A stretch of 64,000 nt of DNA, from the NCBI GenBank assembly GCA_964463655.1, contig CAYXDG010000001.1, forward strand, positions 1 through 64,000, read 5' to 3'. Both the position numbers and the translations under genes were made by a program. The notes below the pieces were generated by a model. The model made no database searches. It was given only the letters and a program-made list of their open reading frames with translations, and was not told where the DNA came from. Source of the DNA: Halothece sp964463655. Its GTDB lineage: Bacteria; Cyanobacteriota; Cyanobacteriia; Cyanobacteriales; Rubidibacteraceae. Below are positions 53,640-63,149 of the stretch, one piece after another (position 1 is the stretch's first letter; each line of letters starts with the position of its first letter).

Positions 53640-55223
53640 ATGAGAACATACTGTACTCACCCCGATTGTTCAGAACCGATTAATACTTTTCCCAAACGAA
53701 AAACAGATCAACAAGAATACTGTCATTGCTGCGGAATGCCTCAAATTCTAGCAGGAAGGTATATTCCACAAAAAGAGTTAGGAAAAGGAGGCTTTGGTGC
53801 TGCTTATCTAGCCATTGATTGCTATACCCCCAAAAAGCGTCAATGTGTTGTTAAACAATTTCGACCTTCTAATTGTCTCGATGCCCAAAAATTAAGAATT
53901 GCGGAAAAATTATTTGCCAGAGAAGCAGAAGTTTTAGAAACACTAGGCAATGAACACCCACAAATTCCTGATTTATATGCCTTTTTTACCATGATTTTTT
54001 CAGAAGGAAAGGGGGAGGAAAAACAATTCTTCTATATTGTACAAGAATTTGTTGATGGAGAAAACTTAGAACAAGAATTAAATAGAAAAGGGCAATTAAC
54101 AGAAACGGAAGTGCGGGAAGTTTTAGAAAATTTGTTGAAGATTTTGCAGTTTGTTCATAGCAATAAATCAATTCATCGGGATATTAAGCCTTCCAATATT
54201 ATGCGCGATCGCGCGGGAAAACTCTATCTCCTTGACTTTGGCGCGGTGAAACTGGTAAAAGGAGCAAGTACCACGCAACGCTCGACGGGTATTTATTCCC
54301 CTGGCTACGCTCCCCCTGAGCAAATGTATGGAGAAAGGGTTTATCCTTCGACAGATTTGTATGCCTTAGCAGCAACTTGTCTGCGCTTACTCACAGGAAA
54401 AGAAATTCAGGAGTTATACAAGCCTTATGAGGGGAAATGGGTTTGGCGCGGTGAGGTCGATCAGATCAGTGAAAAATTAGCAGCAATTCTCGATCGAATG
54501 CTCTTACCAGTGCCCAAAGACCGCTTTCAATCTGCACAAGCAATTCTCAGAGTGCTTGAGGAAAAAACCATTTTGGGTGAAGAAGTTGAAGAATTGGAAA
54601 CTTCCGATGCAGTTGGCTTTAGTCAACTGGCTGATTGGCGAAAAATGCTTACTGTCAACAGACAACCACTACCAGCGCCAACGCCACCAAAATCCTTAAA
54701 ACCTCCATTAGAAAAGAAGGAACACGGAAGCAGCAACTCTCCCCATCCCCCACAGAGCATCAAAGTTTTAGAACCGCCCAATTCCCAAAATAATGGAGAA
54801 GGAAATCTTGACACTCCGCCACCTGAAGGAAAGGGAATGACACCTTCCCCTTCTCCAACACCAATTCATCTGCGTTCCCATTTTACCTTCTGGGAATGTC
54901 TAGCTGGCGCTGCATTTACAGGGTTTGAAGGGGCGCTATTGTTGATCGCCTTGACCAGTATTTTTGGCGGGGTTTCTGGGATGAGTATGGGCTTATGGGG
55001 GATGAGTCTGGGAGGGTTATTATATGCTCAGTGGAAACGATCGATTGAAAAAATTGGCTTGCTAATTGTTGGCGGAATTACCCTCGTTGTGGTGCTTCTG
55101 ATTCCACCGATTCATGAGATTACAGTTGTGATGATTATCCTTTTTGCGGTGATCATAAGCCTCGGCGCGATCGCGTTCACTGCTTTGTTGAAACTGATTG
55201 ATCAGCTACTCTCTCGCGTTTAA
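53640..55223 (+). CDS. 4-Cys Ser/Thr protein kinase
   Basis: The 527-residue eukaryotic-type kinase has an N-terminal zinc-ribbon-like Cys set (C5, C10, C28, C31), as in cyanobacterial SpkB-like kinases. The kinase domain (about 40-310) shows LGKGGFGAAYLA, the VVKQF Lys, IHRDIKPSNIM and LLDFGAVK. A Pro-rich linker (about 340-410) follows, then four hydrophobic TM segments to the end (about 420-525). The Cys set suggests redox control; targets are unknown. Confidence 0.9.
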   Translation: MRTYCTHPDCSEPINTFPKRKTDQQEYCHCCGMPQILAGRYIPQKELGKGGFGAAYLAIDCYTPKKRQCVVKQFRPSNCLDAQKLRIAEKLFAREAEVLETLGNEHPQIPDLYAFFTMIFSEGKGEEKQFFYIVQEFVDGENLEQELNRKGQLTETEVREVLENLLKILQFVHSNKSIHRDIKPSNIMRDRAGKLYLLDFGAVKLVKGASTTQRSTGIYSPGYAPPEQMYGERVYPSTDLYALAATCLRLLTGKEIQELYKPYEGKWVWRGEVDQISEKLAAILDRMLLPVPKDRFQSAQAILRVLEEKTILGEEVEELETSDAVGFSQLADWRKMLTVNRQPLPAPTPPKSLKPPLEKKEHGSSNSPHPPQSIKVLEPPNSQNNGEGNLDTPPPEGKGMTPSPSPTPIHLRSHFTFWECLAGAAFTGFEGALLLIALTSIFGGVSGMSMGLWGMSLGGLLYAQWKRSIEKIGLLIVGGITLVVVLLIPPIHEITVVMIILFAVIISLGAIAFTALLKLIDQLLSRV

Positions 55224-55275
55224 GTCTTTCTCTTCTTCCCACACAGAAATTTTAGAAAACCTTTCCCTAGAGCAA

Positions 55276-56085
55276 TTAATCATTTAAGGAAAGAAAATTA
55301 TCTAAGGCTTCCACCATGCGCGGGGGCCAACGGCGCACTTCTCTCAACCATTCCACATCGCGATAACGCTTGTCGTTCCCCATCACGGAAACCCAGTTAC
55401 TTTCTGCTGCTCCTTGTTTCCCTTCCGCCCACAAAATAGCCGTGAGTGCTGCACGAACATCAGGAAAGTTAGGATACTTTCGGACGAGATTGCGAGTTTC
55501 TTTGAGGGCTTCTTGGTCATCGCCAATTTGGTAGTAATTTAAAGCTGCATTTGCCCGTGCGATCGCAAAGTCTGGATTGAGAGCGGCTGCTTTTTGGTAG
55601 TCTGTAATCGCTGCGTTGTAATCCCCTTTCCCCGCTTTAGCGTTCCCACGATTATTGTATGCCATTGCATCATTGGGATTTAAGTTGAGGACAGTATTAT
55701 AGTCATCGATCGCCCTATCCCACTGTTGAATAATTTCGTAAGCAATGCCACGATTAAGGTAAGGATCGGACTGATTCGGCGCGATCGCAATGGCTTGATT
55801 ATAATCATCGATCGCACCTTCAATTTTACTCTGACTCAACCGTACATTCCCGCGATTACTCCAAACTGCGGGGTTACGGGGAAACATTTCAATCAACTCT
55901 CCCCAGTAGGTTTCTGATTTAGCAAAATCACCTTCTCTTAGTGCTTGAAAGGCTTTTTCTGCAATTTCATCCCCCCGTTGCAGTTGTTCTTCTGTCACTG
56001 AGGAGGAATCGGGATTCTGCGCCCAACTTGGCGTGGAGAAACTTAACAGGAAAATTAGGAAAAATAGACTAATTAAAATACGCAT
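55276..56085 (-). CDS. Secreted TPR-repeat protein
   Basis: The 269-residue protein has a signal peptide (1-22, ending PSWA) and about four tetratricopeptide repeats (residues 35-210), for example AVWSNRGNVRLSQSKIEGAI, DPYLNRGIAYEIIQQWDRAI and AMAYNNRGNAKAGKGDYNAAI. The C-terminus is helical. It probably acts as a periplasmic or lumenal scaffold. It shares the strand of the FIST-domain gene, 27 bases downstream of it. Confidence 0.85.
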   Translation of the reverse strand: MRILISLFFLIFLLSFSTPSWAQNPDSSSVTEEQLQRGDEIAEKAFQALREGDFAKSETYWGELIEMFPRNPAVWSNRGNVRLSQSKIEGAIDDYNQAIAIAPNQSDPYLNRGIAYEIIQQWDRAIDDYNTVLNLNPNDAMAYNNRGNAKAGKGDYNAAITDYQKAAALNPDFAIARANAALNYYQIGDDQEALKETRNLVRKYPNFPDVRAALTAILWAEGKQGAAESNWVSVMGNDKRYRDVEWLREVRRWPPRMVEALDNFLSLND

Positions 56086-56112
56086 ATTTGTTATCCAATG
56101 ACCAATGACTAA

Positions 56113-57360
56113 TTACTTTCTAAAGATAGCAAAGGAAGAAGTATAGCCATGTAAAAAAGTTTGATGTCCCACAGGTCCAATTTCACCATTACAGAAAAAG
56201 CCACTGATGGGGATATGATTCATATATTGACGAAATAGTTCCGAATCAAAATTCGGTTTCCCGTATAATTCTTTACCCCGTCCTAAACAAGAAAAGAGAA
56301 GCGCCCCGACTGGAGAGGTATTATTGTCCTTTTGCTGATACTGTTTAAGGAGGACTTCTAAATCTTCTGCTGAGGTATTCCCATCACGGAGATGAAACTG
56401 GACACGCTGGCCAGGGCGTAATTTATCTCCCACTGCGATCGCGCCCACTTTGGGATCAACCCCTAATAAGTTGCGAATCAGGAAATCTCCCTGCTGTAAC
56501 TCTAACTTAAATTCATCTCTAGCAACCCCGATAAACAACGAATGCTGGGCGAGTTGTTGGTCTTCAGGGCTTAACTCATTCATTAATTCTCTCAAGGCTT
56601 GTAGGGGCGGTTTAGCTGCTTCTGTGCTATCTTTTCCCACTTCTACCACTTCGGCGAGAATATTCCGTTCTCCTTGGGTAATCTGATATTGTGGGCCAAT
56701 AGGACGACAACCTTGGGCGACTAGAGTATCCACTTTAATCTCTCCACTCAAAGCAACGCCAACCATTCCTTCTCGTAATAATGCGGTGTCTGTTTGGGTC
56801 GGACTGTTATAAAATAAACCTGTTTGTACTCCCATCGCCATCGCACTGCTTAATCCTCCCACTTTCTTCCCATTGGGATAAGCAAAATCTAGACCTTCGA
56901 GCAAATCATTCACCTTGGAAAAGAAGGGATCGGCTAGTAAGATAAAGTCGGGGTTTTCGTCTGGAGAAACCCCTGTTAAATCTGTCCATGCGGTCGCAGC
57001 ACTGTCTAAGTCTGGAATCTGATCCGCGCTGATATGAAACCCTTTGATATTGACCCCTGGTAAATGGGCAACAGTGAGACTTAATGCGGGGTTTCCTTCG
57101 ATTTCTTGGGCTTGGTTTTCTTCATCAATCCCAATAATTCCTCCGCCTCCACTGCCAATTAAAACATTAATCGGTAGTTTTTCTTTCAAGAGAGGAATTA
57201 AGCGCGGGTATTCACTCGCATAAGCGGAGGAGATGAATAAAAATCCGAGATCAGCAGACCCCGATAACTTTTCTTGGATGCGATCGCTCACATCCGCGAT
57301 CGCGCTTTCGAGGGAGAGACGAGTTGAGATGGCGTTGACCCACTGTATTTGCTCAGTCAT
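56113..57360 (-). CDS. FIST-domain signalling protein
   Basis: The 415-residue protein contains FIST N-terminal (about 30-225) and FIST C-terminal (about 230-395) sensory domains. Typical blocks are LLIGSGGGGIIG-like VLIGSGGGGIIGIDEE, KKVGGLSSAM, and the C-terminal GALLFSCLGRGKELYG and ISGFFCNGEIGPVG. FIST domains bind small ligands, perhaps amino acids. It is followed by the TPR gene. Confidence 0.9.
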   Translation of the reverse strand: MTEQIQWVNAISTRLSLESAIADVSDRIQEKLSGSADLGFLFISSAYASEYPRLIPLLKEKLPINVLIGSGGGGIIGIDEENQAQEIEGNPALSLTVAHLPGVNIKGFHISADQIPDLDSAATAWTDLTGVSPDENPDFILLADPFFSKVNDLLEGLDFAYPNGKKVGGLSSAMAMGVQTGLFYNSPTQTDTALLREGMVGVALSGEIKVDTLVAQGCRPIGPQYQITQGERNILAEVVEVGKDSTEAAKPPLQALRELMNELSPEDQQLAQHSLFIGVARDEFKLELQQGDFLIRNLLGVDPKVGAIAVGDKLRPGQRVQFHLRDGNTSAEDLEVLLKQYQQKDNNTSPVGALLFSCLGRGKELYGKPNFDSELFRQYMNHIPISGFFCNGEIGPVGHQTFLHGYTSSFAIFRK

Positions 57361-57485
57361 AGTTGAGAATTAGCAAGGTTTCTTTTGTTAAGGATATCGT
57401 ATGAGCAAGGTTTGGTTTCAATGATTCACTAAAGAAAAACACTTTCCCCTTGTCGTAATCATCTGCTATTCCCACACTTATCGCT

Positions 57486-57860
57486 TCACCCAGAGAAAGA
57501 ATCTACATCCACTGCTTCCACATCGATCGTACCGGGAGGGGTAATGCGCTCAAAGCGTCCTTTTTCAATTTTTAGCGGTTCGCTACAGTTGGGACAACGG
57601 GACATCGTACCATTAAAACCAGTAAACTGATATTGGCATACTGGACACTGGTCTTCTACGAGATTGCGTCTCAGCCACCATTGCACCCCAAACAGGGCGA
57701 TCGCTGGGATCACAATTATTAAACCAATGACAATCAGGACACTGTTGACCACCCAACCCAGTCCGACTGAAGTTAGTAACAAAGCGCCGACAATCAGCGT
57801 TAGCCAACAACCCATTCCAGAAAGATTCAATTGTGCAATTTTTGGGAAATCCTGCTTCAC
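57486..57860 (-). CDS. Small membrane protein with zinc ribbon
   Basis: The 124-residue protein has two TM helices (about 18-37 and 41-62) and then a CPVC-x11-CPNC zinc ribbon (residues about 74-92), ending in an acidic tail. No named family comes to mind. It is a conserved-looking cyanobacterial architecture; possibly a membrane-bound adaptor. Confidence 0.7.
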   Translation of the reverse strand: MKQDFPKIAQLNLSGMGCWLTLIVGALLLTSVGLGWVVNSVLIVIGLIIVIPAIALFGVQWWLRRNLVEDQCPVCQYQFTGFNGTMSRCPNCSEPLKIEKGRFERITPPGTIDVEAVDVDSFSG

Positions 57861-57984
57861 GAAGCCTCCTCCTTTCTAGCGATCTCCTTTTATCTTAATA
57901 TAAAATTAGTTCTGGTTGTTTCTAACAGTTTGTTGGTTAACCGAACCAAATCGTTGATTCAATTGTGATTCTTAGCTAAACCTG

Positions 57985-58491
57985 ATGTTAAAACTACGCT
58001 CTATCTTTTCTTTATTTCTCCTAGTGACTCTCTTCCTTCTCACTCCTGCTTGCGGTCAAAATGAACCCACTTCTCGCTTTGACCAAGCACAACAAGAAAG
58101 CACTCAATCGGGAGCCGTTGCGGTTTCTGAAGATGCTGTAAAAGGGGGAGAGTTAAATCGTTATTTTCCTGAGAATGAAGGGTCTTATAAAATTGTTTAT
58201 GTTCAAGAAAAACGGGGATTTGCTCAAGCTAAATTAGAAGAAAATGGACAGGAGTTAGCCTTAATGTCTATTTCCGATGTGGCAAATAATCCCACGGCTG
58301 CTGATAAATTTAAAGACAGTCAAGAGACGATTCAAGGTTATCCAGTGGTGAATCAAGGCAGTAAAGCAACAGCGGTTTTATTGCGCGATCGCTATCAAGT
58401 TAAAATTGTCTCTCGCCGTGATACATTTGCCGAGAGTGATCGCAAAGAATGGCTGAAAAAATTTGATTTAGATACCCTAGCTGAACTTTAG
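57985..58491 (+). CDS. Lipoprotein-like exported protein
   Basis: This 168-residue protein starts with a lipoprotein signal: LFLLVTLFLL then the lipobox LTPAC (Cys at about 24). The mature part is soluble, ending KKFDLDTLAEL. No family is recognised. It is 17 bases upstream of another small exported protein gene. Confidence 0.75.
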   Translation: MLKLRSIFSLFLLVTLFLLTPACGQNEPTSRFDQAQQESTQSGAVAVSEDAVKGGELNRYFPENEGSYKIVYVQEKRGFAQAKLEENGQELALMSISDVANNPTAADKFKDSQETIQGYPVVNQGSKATAVLLRDRYQVKIVSRRDTFAESDRKEWLKKFDLDTLAEL

Positions 58492-58508
58492 AATTTAAGG
58501 AAAAAAGA

Positions 58509-58904
58509 ATGACTCAACTATCTCTGATTAAAAATGCTTTGCTGAGCGCGATCGCCCCCCTTCTCCTCATCAGCTATCCCCTCTCTGGACATAGCCAAAC
58601 TTTTGTACAAAATCAAGATTCTGTTATCGAATACAGAACATTAATCGAACTAAACAAAGCCAAAAACTTAGCCCGTCAAGCAGCAGAAAAAGCCAATGGC
58701 GGTTTAAGTGAATACCGCGCTGAACCAGCAATGCACGGACCCGCTCAAGAAACTAATTATCAAGAACTCGCCGAAAGCGTGTGGCAATTTACCTTTCTTG
58801 GCAGACGACCCACTTCTACTGAATACACCATAGAAAGTGTCGTCGTTGTTAACACAAATACAGGAGAAATTACAATCGAATATAATGGCTCAGTTCGCCA
58901 ATAA
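58509..58904 (+). CDS. Small secreted protein of unknown function
   Basis: The 131-residue protein has a signal peptide (about 1-30, ending GHSQ) and a compact mature domain with YQELAESVWQFTFLGRRP and VVVVNTNTGEITIEYNGSV, a PepSY-like strand pattern. No family is assigned. AAGGAAAA lies upstream. It is cotranscribed with the preceding lipoprotein gene. Confidence 0.7.
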   Translation: MTQLSLIKNALLSAIAPLLLISYPLSGHSQTFVQNQDSVIEYRTLIELNKAKNLARQAAEKANGGLSEYRAEPAMHGPAQETNYQELAESVWQFTFLGRRPTSTEYTIESVVVVNTNTGEITIEYNGSVRQ

Positions 58905-59104
58905 TTTCTAGTCGTTTCTCCGATCGGGTGGGCAATGTCCACCCAAGAACTAATACCATAAAATATCCCTAGCTCTGAGATGTTAACGGCTGGTTTTTTA
59001 TGATATAATCAGAGATGAAACTTTATCCTTATAATTAATTAAAGGACATCTTGGATTGTGTCCTTCACCAGCAAACACTATTCTTATTGATTTAGATTAA
59101 GGGA

Positions 59105-59992
59105 ATGACAGAAGCAATTTTTAAATTAGTTGACGAACTTCCAGAACAAAATATGACCGTTCGGGTGCTGAATGCACTAGACTTTGTAGTACCCGGAGAA
59201 TGGGATAATCTAGTTGGCTTTGAAAACACCATTCGCCAAGTGACGGGAGAAGAAGACGAAGCATTAATTCAACAAATCGGCGATCGCGCTGTGTGGTTAT
59301 TTAATGATGAATCTCAAGGCTATCAACGGGCGCTTTGGCTATATCAAACAGTCGATCGCACCGACACTGCTTTAGCCAGCGCCGCCTTAGCGAATAAAGT
59401 AGGAGAACGGATTCCTTTGCTGGGCTTTCTTAATAATATCACACCGAAAGCAGACAAGGCGCAAAGCATTGATTTAGCCCTAAAAACCGTTGTTGAATTA
59501 ATCGCATTCTGTCAGATTAATGGACTACCAGGAGACAGTATTGGCGACTTTGTTAACTCTCTATTTAGCTACAGCAAAGAGAATCTGATGCGGATGACAG
59601 CTTTAGTTTGTCTAGATGGGTTAATTCCCCTTGGCCCCGATTTTATTCAGAAAGCACAAGAGATTATTTCAGGCCTCAATGCTGATGAATTGGAAAACAA
59701 TGATACCTATCAAAGAATTAGCGGTTACATTCCAGGGGAAGACACAGAAAATCAATTAGGATTTATTGGCAAAGCGTTTGGATCAGTGAAAGATTGGATG
59801 GGAGACTTTGTAGAAAGTAAAGACTTAACCCCTCAGAAAGTCATGAACAATGTTCAAAGTTTTGTCGAATTTTCTGATGATCAACTAGACTATTTAGCAG
59901 CCTTTTTAGACTTAACGACGAACTATTATCAACATACGGGAACACAAACTTTAGCCCGATGTCTGATCGATCGCGCTTACGCTGAAATTTAA
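59105..59992 (+). CDS. Cyanobacterial hypothetical protein
   Basis: This 295-residue soluble protein is largely helical, with segments IGDRAVWLFNDESQGYQRAL, VELIAFCQINGLPGDSIGDF and SVKDWMGDFVES. I recognise no family or catalytic motif. It ends nine bases before rsmD and is likely cotranscribed with it. Confidence 0.65.
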   Translation: MTEAIFKLVDELPEQNMTVRVLNALDFVVPGEWDNLVGFENTIRQVTGEEDEALIQQIGDRAVWLFNDESQGYQRALWLYQTVDRTDTALASAALANKVGERIPLLGFLNNITPKADKAQSIDLALKTVVELIAFCQINGLPGDSIGDFVNSLFSYSKENLMRMTALVCLDGLIPLGPDFIQKAQEIISGLNADELENNDTYQRISGYIPGEDTENQLGFIGKAFGSVKDWMGDFVESKDLTPQKVMNNVQSFVEFSDDQLDYLAAFLDLTTNYYQHTGTQTLARCLIDRAYAEI

Positions 59993-60001
59993 TTTCAACT
60001 G

Positions 60002-60541
60002 ATGCGAATCTATGGAAATCGCCTCTTAAAAACCTTACCAGGACAACTCACCCGTCCGACATCTGCACGGGTGCGGGAGGCGCTATTCAACATTTGGCAA
60101 GGTAAAATTGAAGAAGCTCGCTGGCTCGATTTATGTGCAGGAAATGGGACAATGGGAGCAGAAGCACTTTGTCGCGGGGTTAGCTTTCTAGTAGGAATTG
60201 AACAGAACCAACGAGCTTGTCAAATTATTCGCGAGAATTGGCAAAAAGTCGCCAGCAGCGAACAGGAATGGCAGATTTTTAAAGGAGATATCCGAGAGAA
60301 ATTAAAAGCCTTAAAAGGACAGCAATTTGATTTCATTTACTTTGATCCGCCCTATGCTAGTGAGTTATACACCCCTGTTTTAAGTCTAGTATCAGACTTG
60401 GAATTATTAGCAACAGAAGGGGAGATCGCGATCGAGCATGACCCTAAACAATGGGAAGATCAGGAAATCGAAAATTTAACTGTGATTCGCCAGAAAAAAT
60501 ATGGTAATACTTCTTTAACGTTTTATATAGCAATTCCATAA
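60002..60541 (+). CDS. rsmD: 16S rRNA (guanine966-N2)-methyltransferase
   Basis: RsmD methylates G966 of 16S rRNA in the small subunit. The 179-residue protein has the N-terminal RPTSARVREALFNIW motif, the SAM-binding WLDLCAGNGTMGAEAL and the catalytic FIYFDPPYAS (DPPY). Length is typical. A hairpin (CCCCCCAA...TTGGGGG, about 60561-60587) follows it. Confidence 0.92.
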   Translation: MRIYGNRLLKTLPGQLTRPTSARVREALFNIWQGKIEEARWLDLCAGNGTMGAEALCRGVSFLVGIEQNQRACQIIRENWQKVASSEQEWQIFKGDIREKLKALKGQQFDFIYFDPPYASELYTPVLSLVSDLELLATEGEIAIEHDPKQWEDQEIENLTVIRQKKYGNTSLTFYIAIP

Positions 60542-60699
60542 AAATTTTAAATGATTTTGCCCCCCAAAGCCTTAAACTTGGGGGACTTCAGTATCAACTG
60601 TTTAGAGAAAATGCACCTTGGAATCAAGACACTTCCAGAAGCACTATTATGACAATGGTGGGCGATTTGACTTCTCCTCGCTCTAAAGAGACGAGGATT

Positions 60700-61998
60700 C
60701 TAAAAGGAGGCTTCGCAACGGGTTAAAAACCTCCTTGCGAGGCTTCTTCTTTTAGAGTTCCAGATATACAGTCTGGATGGCAGAGTCAAAGCTGCCCTAC
60801 AAACCTTGGCTAGGACGATTCCTAACTGTATCTCTACTTTTCTAAGGATATTAGCTGCGCCATTACAGTCAGCATTAATGATCCTTCCTTGAGAATCTTG
60901 ATAGCATCCTCTTGTTACTCGTTTTCCTGAAAGCTGCCACCTTTCGGGTTTTTCACCAAATGTCGGTAGCACATCACGATCCAAGAAACTCGACTTGGAA
61001 GTATAGCTTTCCTCAGTTTCTACAAATTCAATCCCATATTCAGTAGCTAATTGTTGAATCCGATTCTTTAACTTAGCCGTTGGAATCTGGACAAAGTTTT
61101 GATTATTCTTCTTTCCAATGTTAATTCCTTATCGTTGACCTTCATTCCACCCAAAAACAATCGTGCCGATGTTCTTAGATAAACAATAATTGATTACCAT
61201 TCGGGCTGCTTTGTTAACAGCATCTCTAATCTGACGATTTCTCTTTTCAGTGATTCTAGCTAACTCAAAATCCCAATAAACTTGAGGCTTTCCCTCTTTT
61301 AGGGAAGAAACTCGGCGATTATAGTTTTGATTAAGAGATTTAACTTTCCTTCCATCAATAATGAAAGAGTCCCCTAGAGTAGAAACACAAGTTAACCAGT
61401 TGTCGATACCAGGGTCAATTCCTAATGCTTCTGTTGAGTTAACTGTTATTTTGGACTCAGGTTTTTCATAAATCCATTCCACATAAAACTCTTGGTTTCG
61501 AGGAAAGATTCTAAGTTCCTTAATCTTTCCCCACTCTAGATTTGAAGGAAAAGAGACAAAGAACTCTGATAACCCAAACCATGCTTTCAGGGTTTTCCCT
61601 AAAGGAATCCTAACCTGATCACCCTTTAATTTAAGAGCTTGTTTAGGATAAGAAGCAACAGCCATCCCTCCCTTATCTCTATAACTTGGCAGTTTGGGAT
61701 GTTGATCAATCGTCCCTTCAAAAAAGGCTTTTCGTAGTCCTTGATAAGACTTAAAGGATTCGGCGACACTTCTTAGAATTTGTTGAGCGCATTGAGAATG
61801 GAGAGCCTTAAAGTTATTTTGTTGTTTTAAGGTTTTTTCTAAATCATATTTACCAACTATCTTACTTTCGTTGAAGAAAGTTTGACGGGCTACATAAATC
61901 CCACAATTAGTTAGATTATTAGCGGTCTGACAAATATGTTCTAGGAGAGGAATTAAATCAGAGTTGGGATTAATTCGATTTTGCTGGCATCCATACAT
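60700..61998 (-). pseudogene. tnpB: TnpB (RNA-guided nuclease of IS605 type), one in-frame stop
   Basis: The N-terminal 289 residues and C-terminal 144 residues are in the same frame, separated only by a TAA at 61129-61131 after GWNEGQR. Reading through, the protein continues GINIGKKNNQNFVQIPTAKL and ends LPSRLYIWNSK. RuvC-type acidic residues are present: ALGIDPGIDNWLT (Asp), EFVETEESYTSK (Glu) and INADCNGAANIL (Asp). The usual CxxC zinc knuckles are absent, as in a known cyanobacterial variant. The stop splits the RuvC domain. Confidence 0.8.
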
Positions 61999-62050
61999 AA
62001 GTTTCTTAGTTAGTCTGTTAAGATGATTATCACATAAAGATAGTCATTGG

Positions 62051-62206
62051 GTGACGAGGCAAAAACAAAGATTAAGTATTCGAGTGGAAATTTCTAGAAT
62101 AGAAAAACTAAGATTATATGCTAGACATAAGCGAAAGACTATGACTCAATTAGTAGAAGATTGAATAGATACGTTAGAACTCTTAGAAGGAGACACAGAA
62201 TGCTAA
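62051..62206 (+). pseudogene. RHH-like small gene divergent from tnpB, one in-frame stop
   Basis: A frame starting GTG at 62051 reads VTRQKQRLSIRVEISRIEKL, then LYARHKRKTMTQLVED and meets TGA at 62162-62164; reading on gives IDTLELLEGDTEC. The expected residue at the stop is Trp (TGG). The pattern is a ribbon-helix-helix protein often divergent from tnpB. It has the same kind of single-base damage as tnpB. Confidence 0.65.
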
Positions 62207-62328
62207 AGCCTTTATTTGCCATTCATGAGGGGCTGTCGTCGGAACTTGGTTCTGACGCTTGTCAGCCCCGTCCCTCAATTTCAAATCGAGGGCTTTCTGA
62301 CTGATTTAATGTAAATCCTACCGCCCAC

Positions 62329-62359
62329 TAAAAGCCCCCTTTAATAAGGGGGGTTAGAG
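62329..62359 (-). terminator. Palindrome after rbcS, probable rbc terminator
   Basis: On the minus strand CCCCCTTATTAAAGGGGG is followed by CTTTTAG, just downstream of the rbcS stop. It resembles the repeat at 34517 and may be a spacer palindrome reused as a terminator. Confidence 0.5.
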
Positions 62360-62369
62360 GGATCATTCC

Positions 62370-62717
62370 TTAGTAACGGATGCCGTCGGGCTTGTAAACG
62401 ATAAAGCTAACCATTTGGCATTGACGGATGTTGTCAAATCCGACCACACGGATGTAGCAGTTGGAATACTCAGACCGGCATTCTCGGACTTCGTTTAAAA
62501 CATCTTGAGGAGAACTTGCCTCAAATAAAGGTAATTTCCACAATGTCCAGTGGTGGTCTTCTGGTTTGGGAGACTCTTCAAACTCGATCGCAGGAATAAA
62601 GCCTTGATCCAACATATATTGGATTTGCTTCGCGATTTGTTGGTCGGTGAGAGGGGGTAAATAAGAAAGGGTTTCGTAGTAAGCCTGTTTTGGAGTTGTT
62701 TTCATGGTTTTAATCAA
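62370..62717 (-). CDS. rbcS: Rubisco small subunit (form IB)
   Basis: RbcS caps the L8 core of Rubisco in the carboxysome. The 115-residue protein has YETLSYLPPLTDQQIAKQI, the HHWTLWKLPLF block and RVVGFDNIRQCQMVSFIVYKP. It stands 15 bases after rbcX, the usual order rbcL-rbcX-rbcS. Confidence 0.96.
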   Translation of the reverse strand: MIKTMKTTPKQAYYETLSYLPPLTDQQIAKQIQYMLDQGFIPAIEFEESPKPEDHHWTLWKLPLFEASSPQDVLNEVRECRSEYSNCYIRVVGFDNIRQCQMVSFIVYKPDGIRY

Positions 62718-62732
62718 ATGTTGACAACGGGA

Positions 62733-63107
62733 CTATTCAGCAGCATTGGAGTCGTCTGCATCTTCGGCTTGAGTTTGAGTCAGCCGTTCTAAAATCTGGC
62801 AGCGATAGTGCCGGTTGGACTTCTCTAAACCCGATCGCACCATTTCTGGGAGAAAATCCAGAACGCGATCAGCGAGGTCTTGGCGGACAGTCATGATTCG
62901 CATCACAAGGTCTTTCCGTTCTGCCATGAGTGCTTCTAAGTAAGCGGAACTATTTTTCACATCATGCTGTTGAGAAAACTGTCGCAGCCAGAGGGCTTGG
63001 GTGGGATTGGTTTCTGATAGCTGCTCAAGAATGGTTCGCACTGCTTGATAGGTCAAATAATCTTGCAGTATCTGGGCCGTTTCTTGAGCCACTCGTTTTG
63101 AGGTCAT
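62733..63107 (-). CDS. rbcX: Rubisco assembly chaperone RbcX
   Basis: RbcX binds the C-terminal EIKFEY tail of RbcL and helps form L8. The 124-residue helical protein has AQILQDYLTYQAVRTILEQL and LVMRIMTVRQDLADRVLDFL. It lies between rbcL and rbcS; its target motif EIKFEYE is present in the rbcL end next door. Confidence 0.93.
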   Translation of the reverse strand: MTSKRVAQETAQILQDYLTYQAVRTILEQLSETNPTQALWLRQFSQQHDVKNSSAYLEALMAERKDLVMRIMTVRQDLADRVLDFLPEMVRSGLEKSNRHYRCQILERLTQTQAEDADDSNAAE

Positions 63108-63149
63108 AACATTTCACCTTTCCCAACCCATGATAAAGGACAGCAGCAA

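Larger units (their letters stand above)
60670..62300 (-). mobile_element. IS200/IS605-type element (tnpB + divergent RHH gene), decayed
   Basis: The unit holds a TnpB gene on the minus strand and a small divergent RHH gene, an arrangement frequent in cyanobacterial IS605-type elements that lack TnpA. One end has a hairpin TCCTCG...CGAGGA (60675-60697), the other a longer structured palindrome GAGGGGCTG...CAGCCCC-GT-CCCTC (62227-62276) with an inner hairpin. Exact ends are approximate. Both genes carry a premature stop, so the copy is likely immobile unless helped. The tnpB 3' end plus the 60.67-60.70 kb end would encode any guide (omega/re) RNA. Confidence 0.7.
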
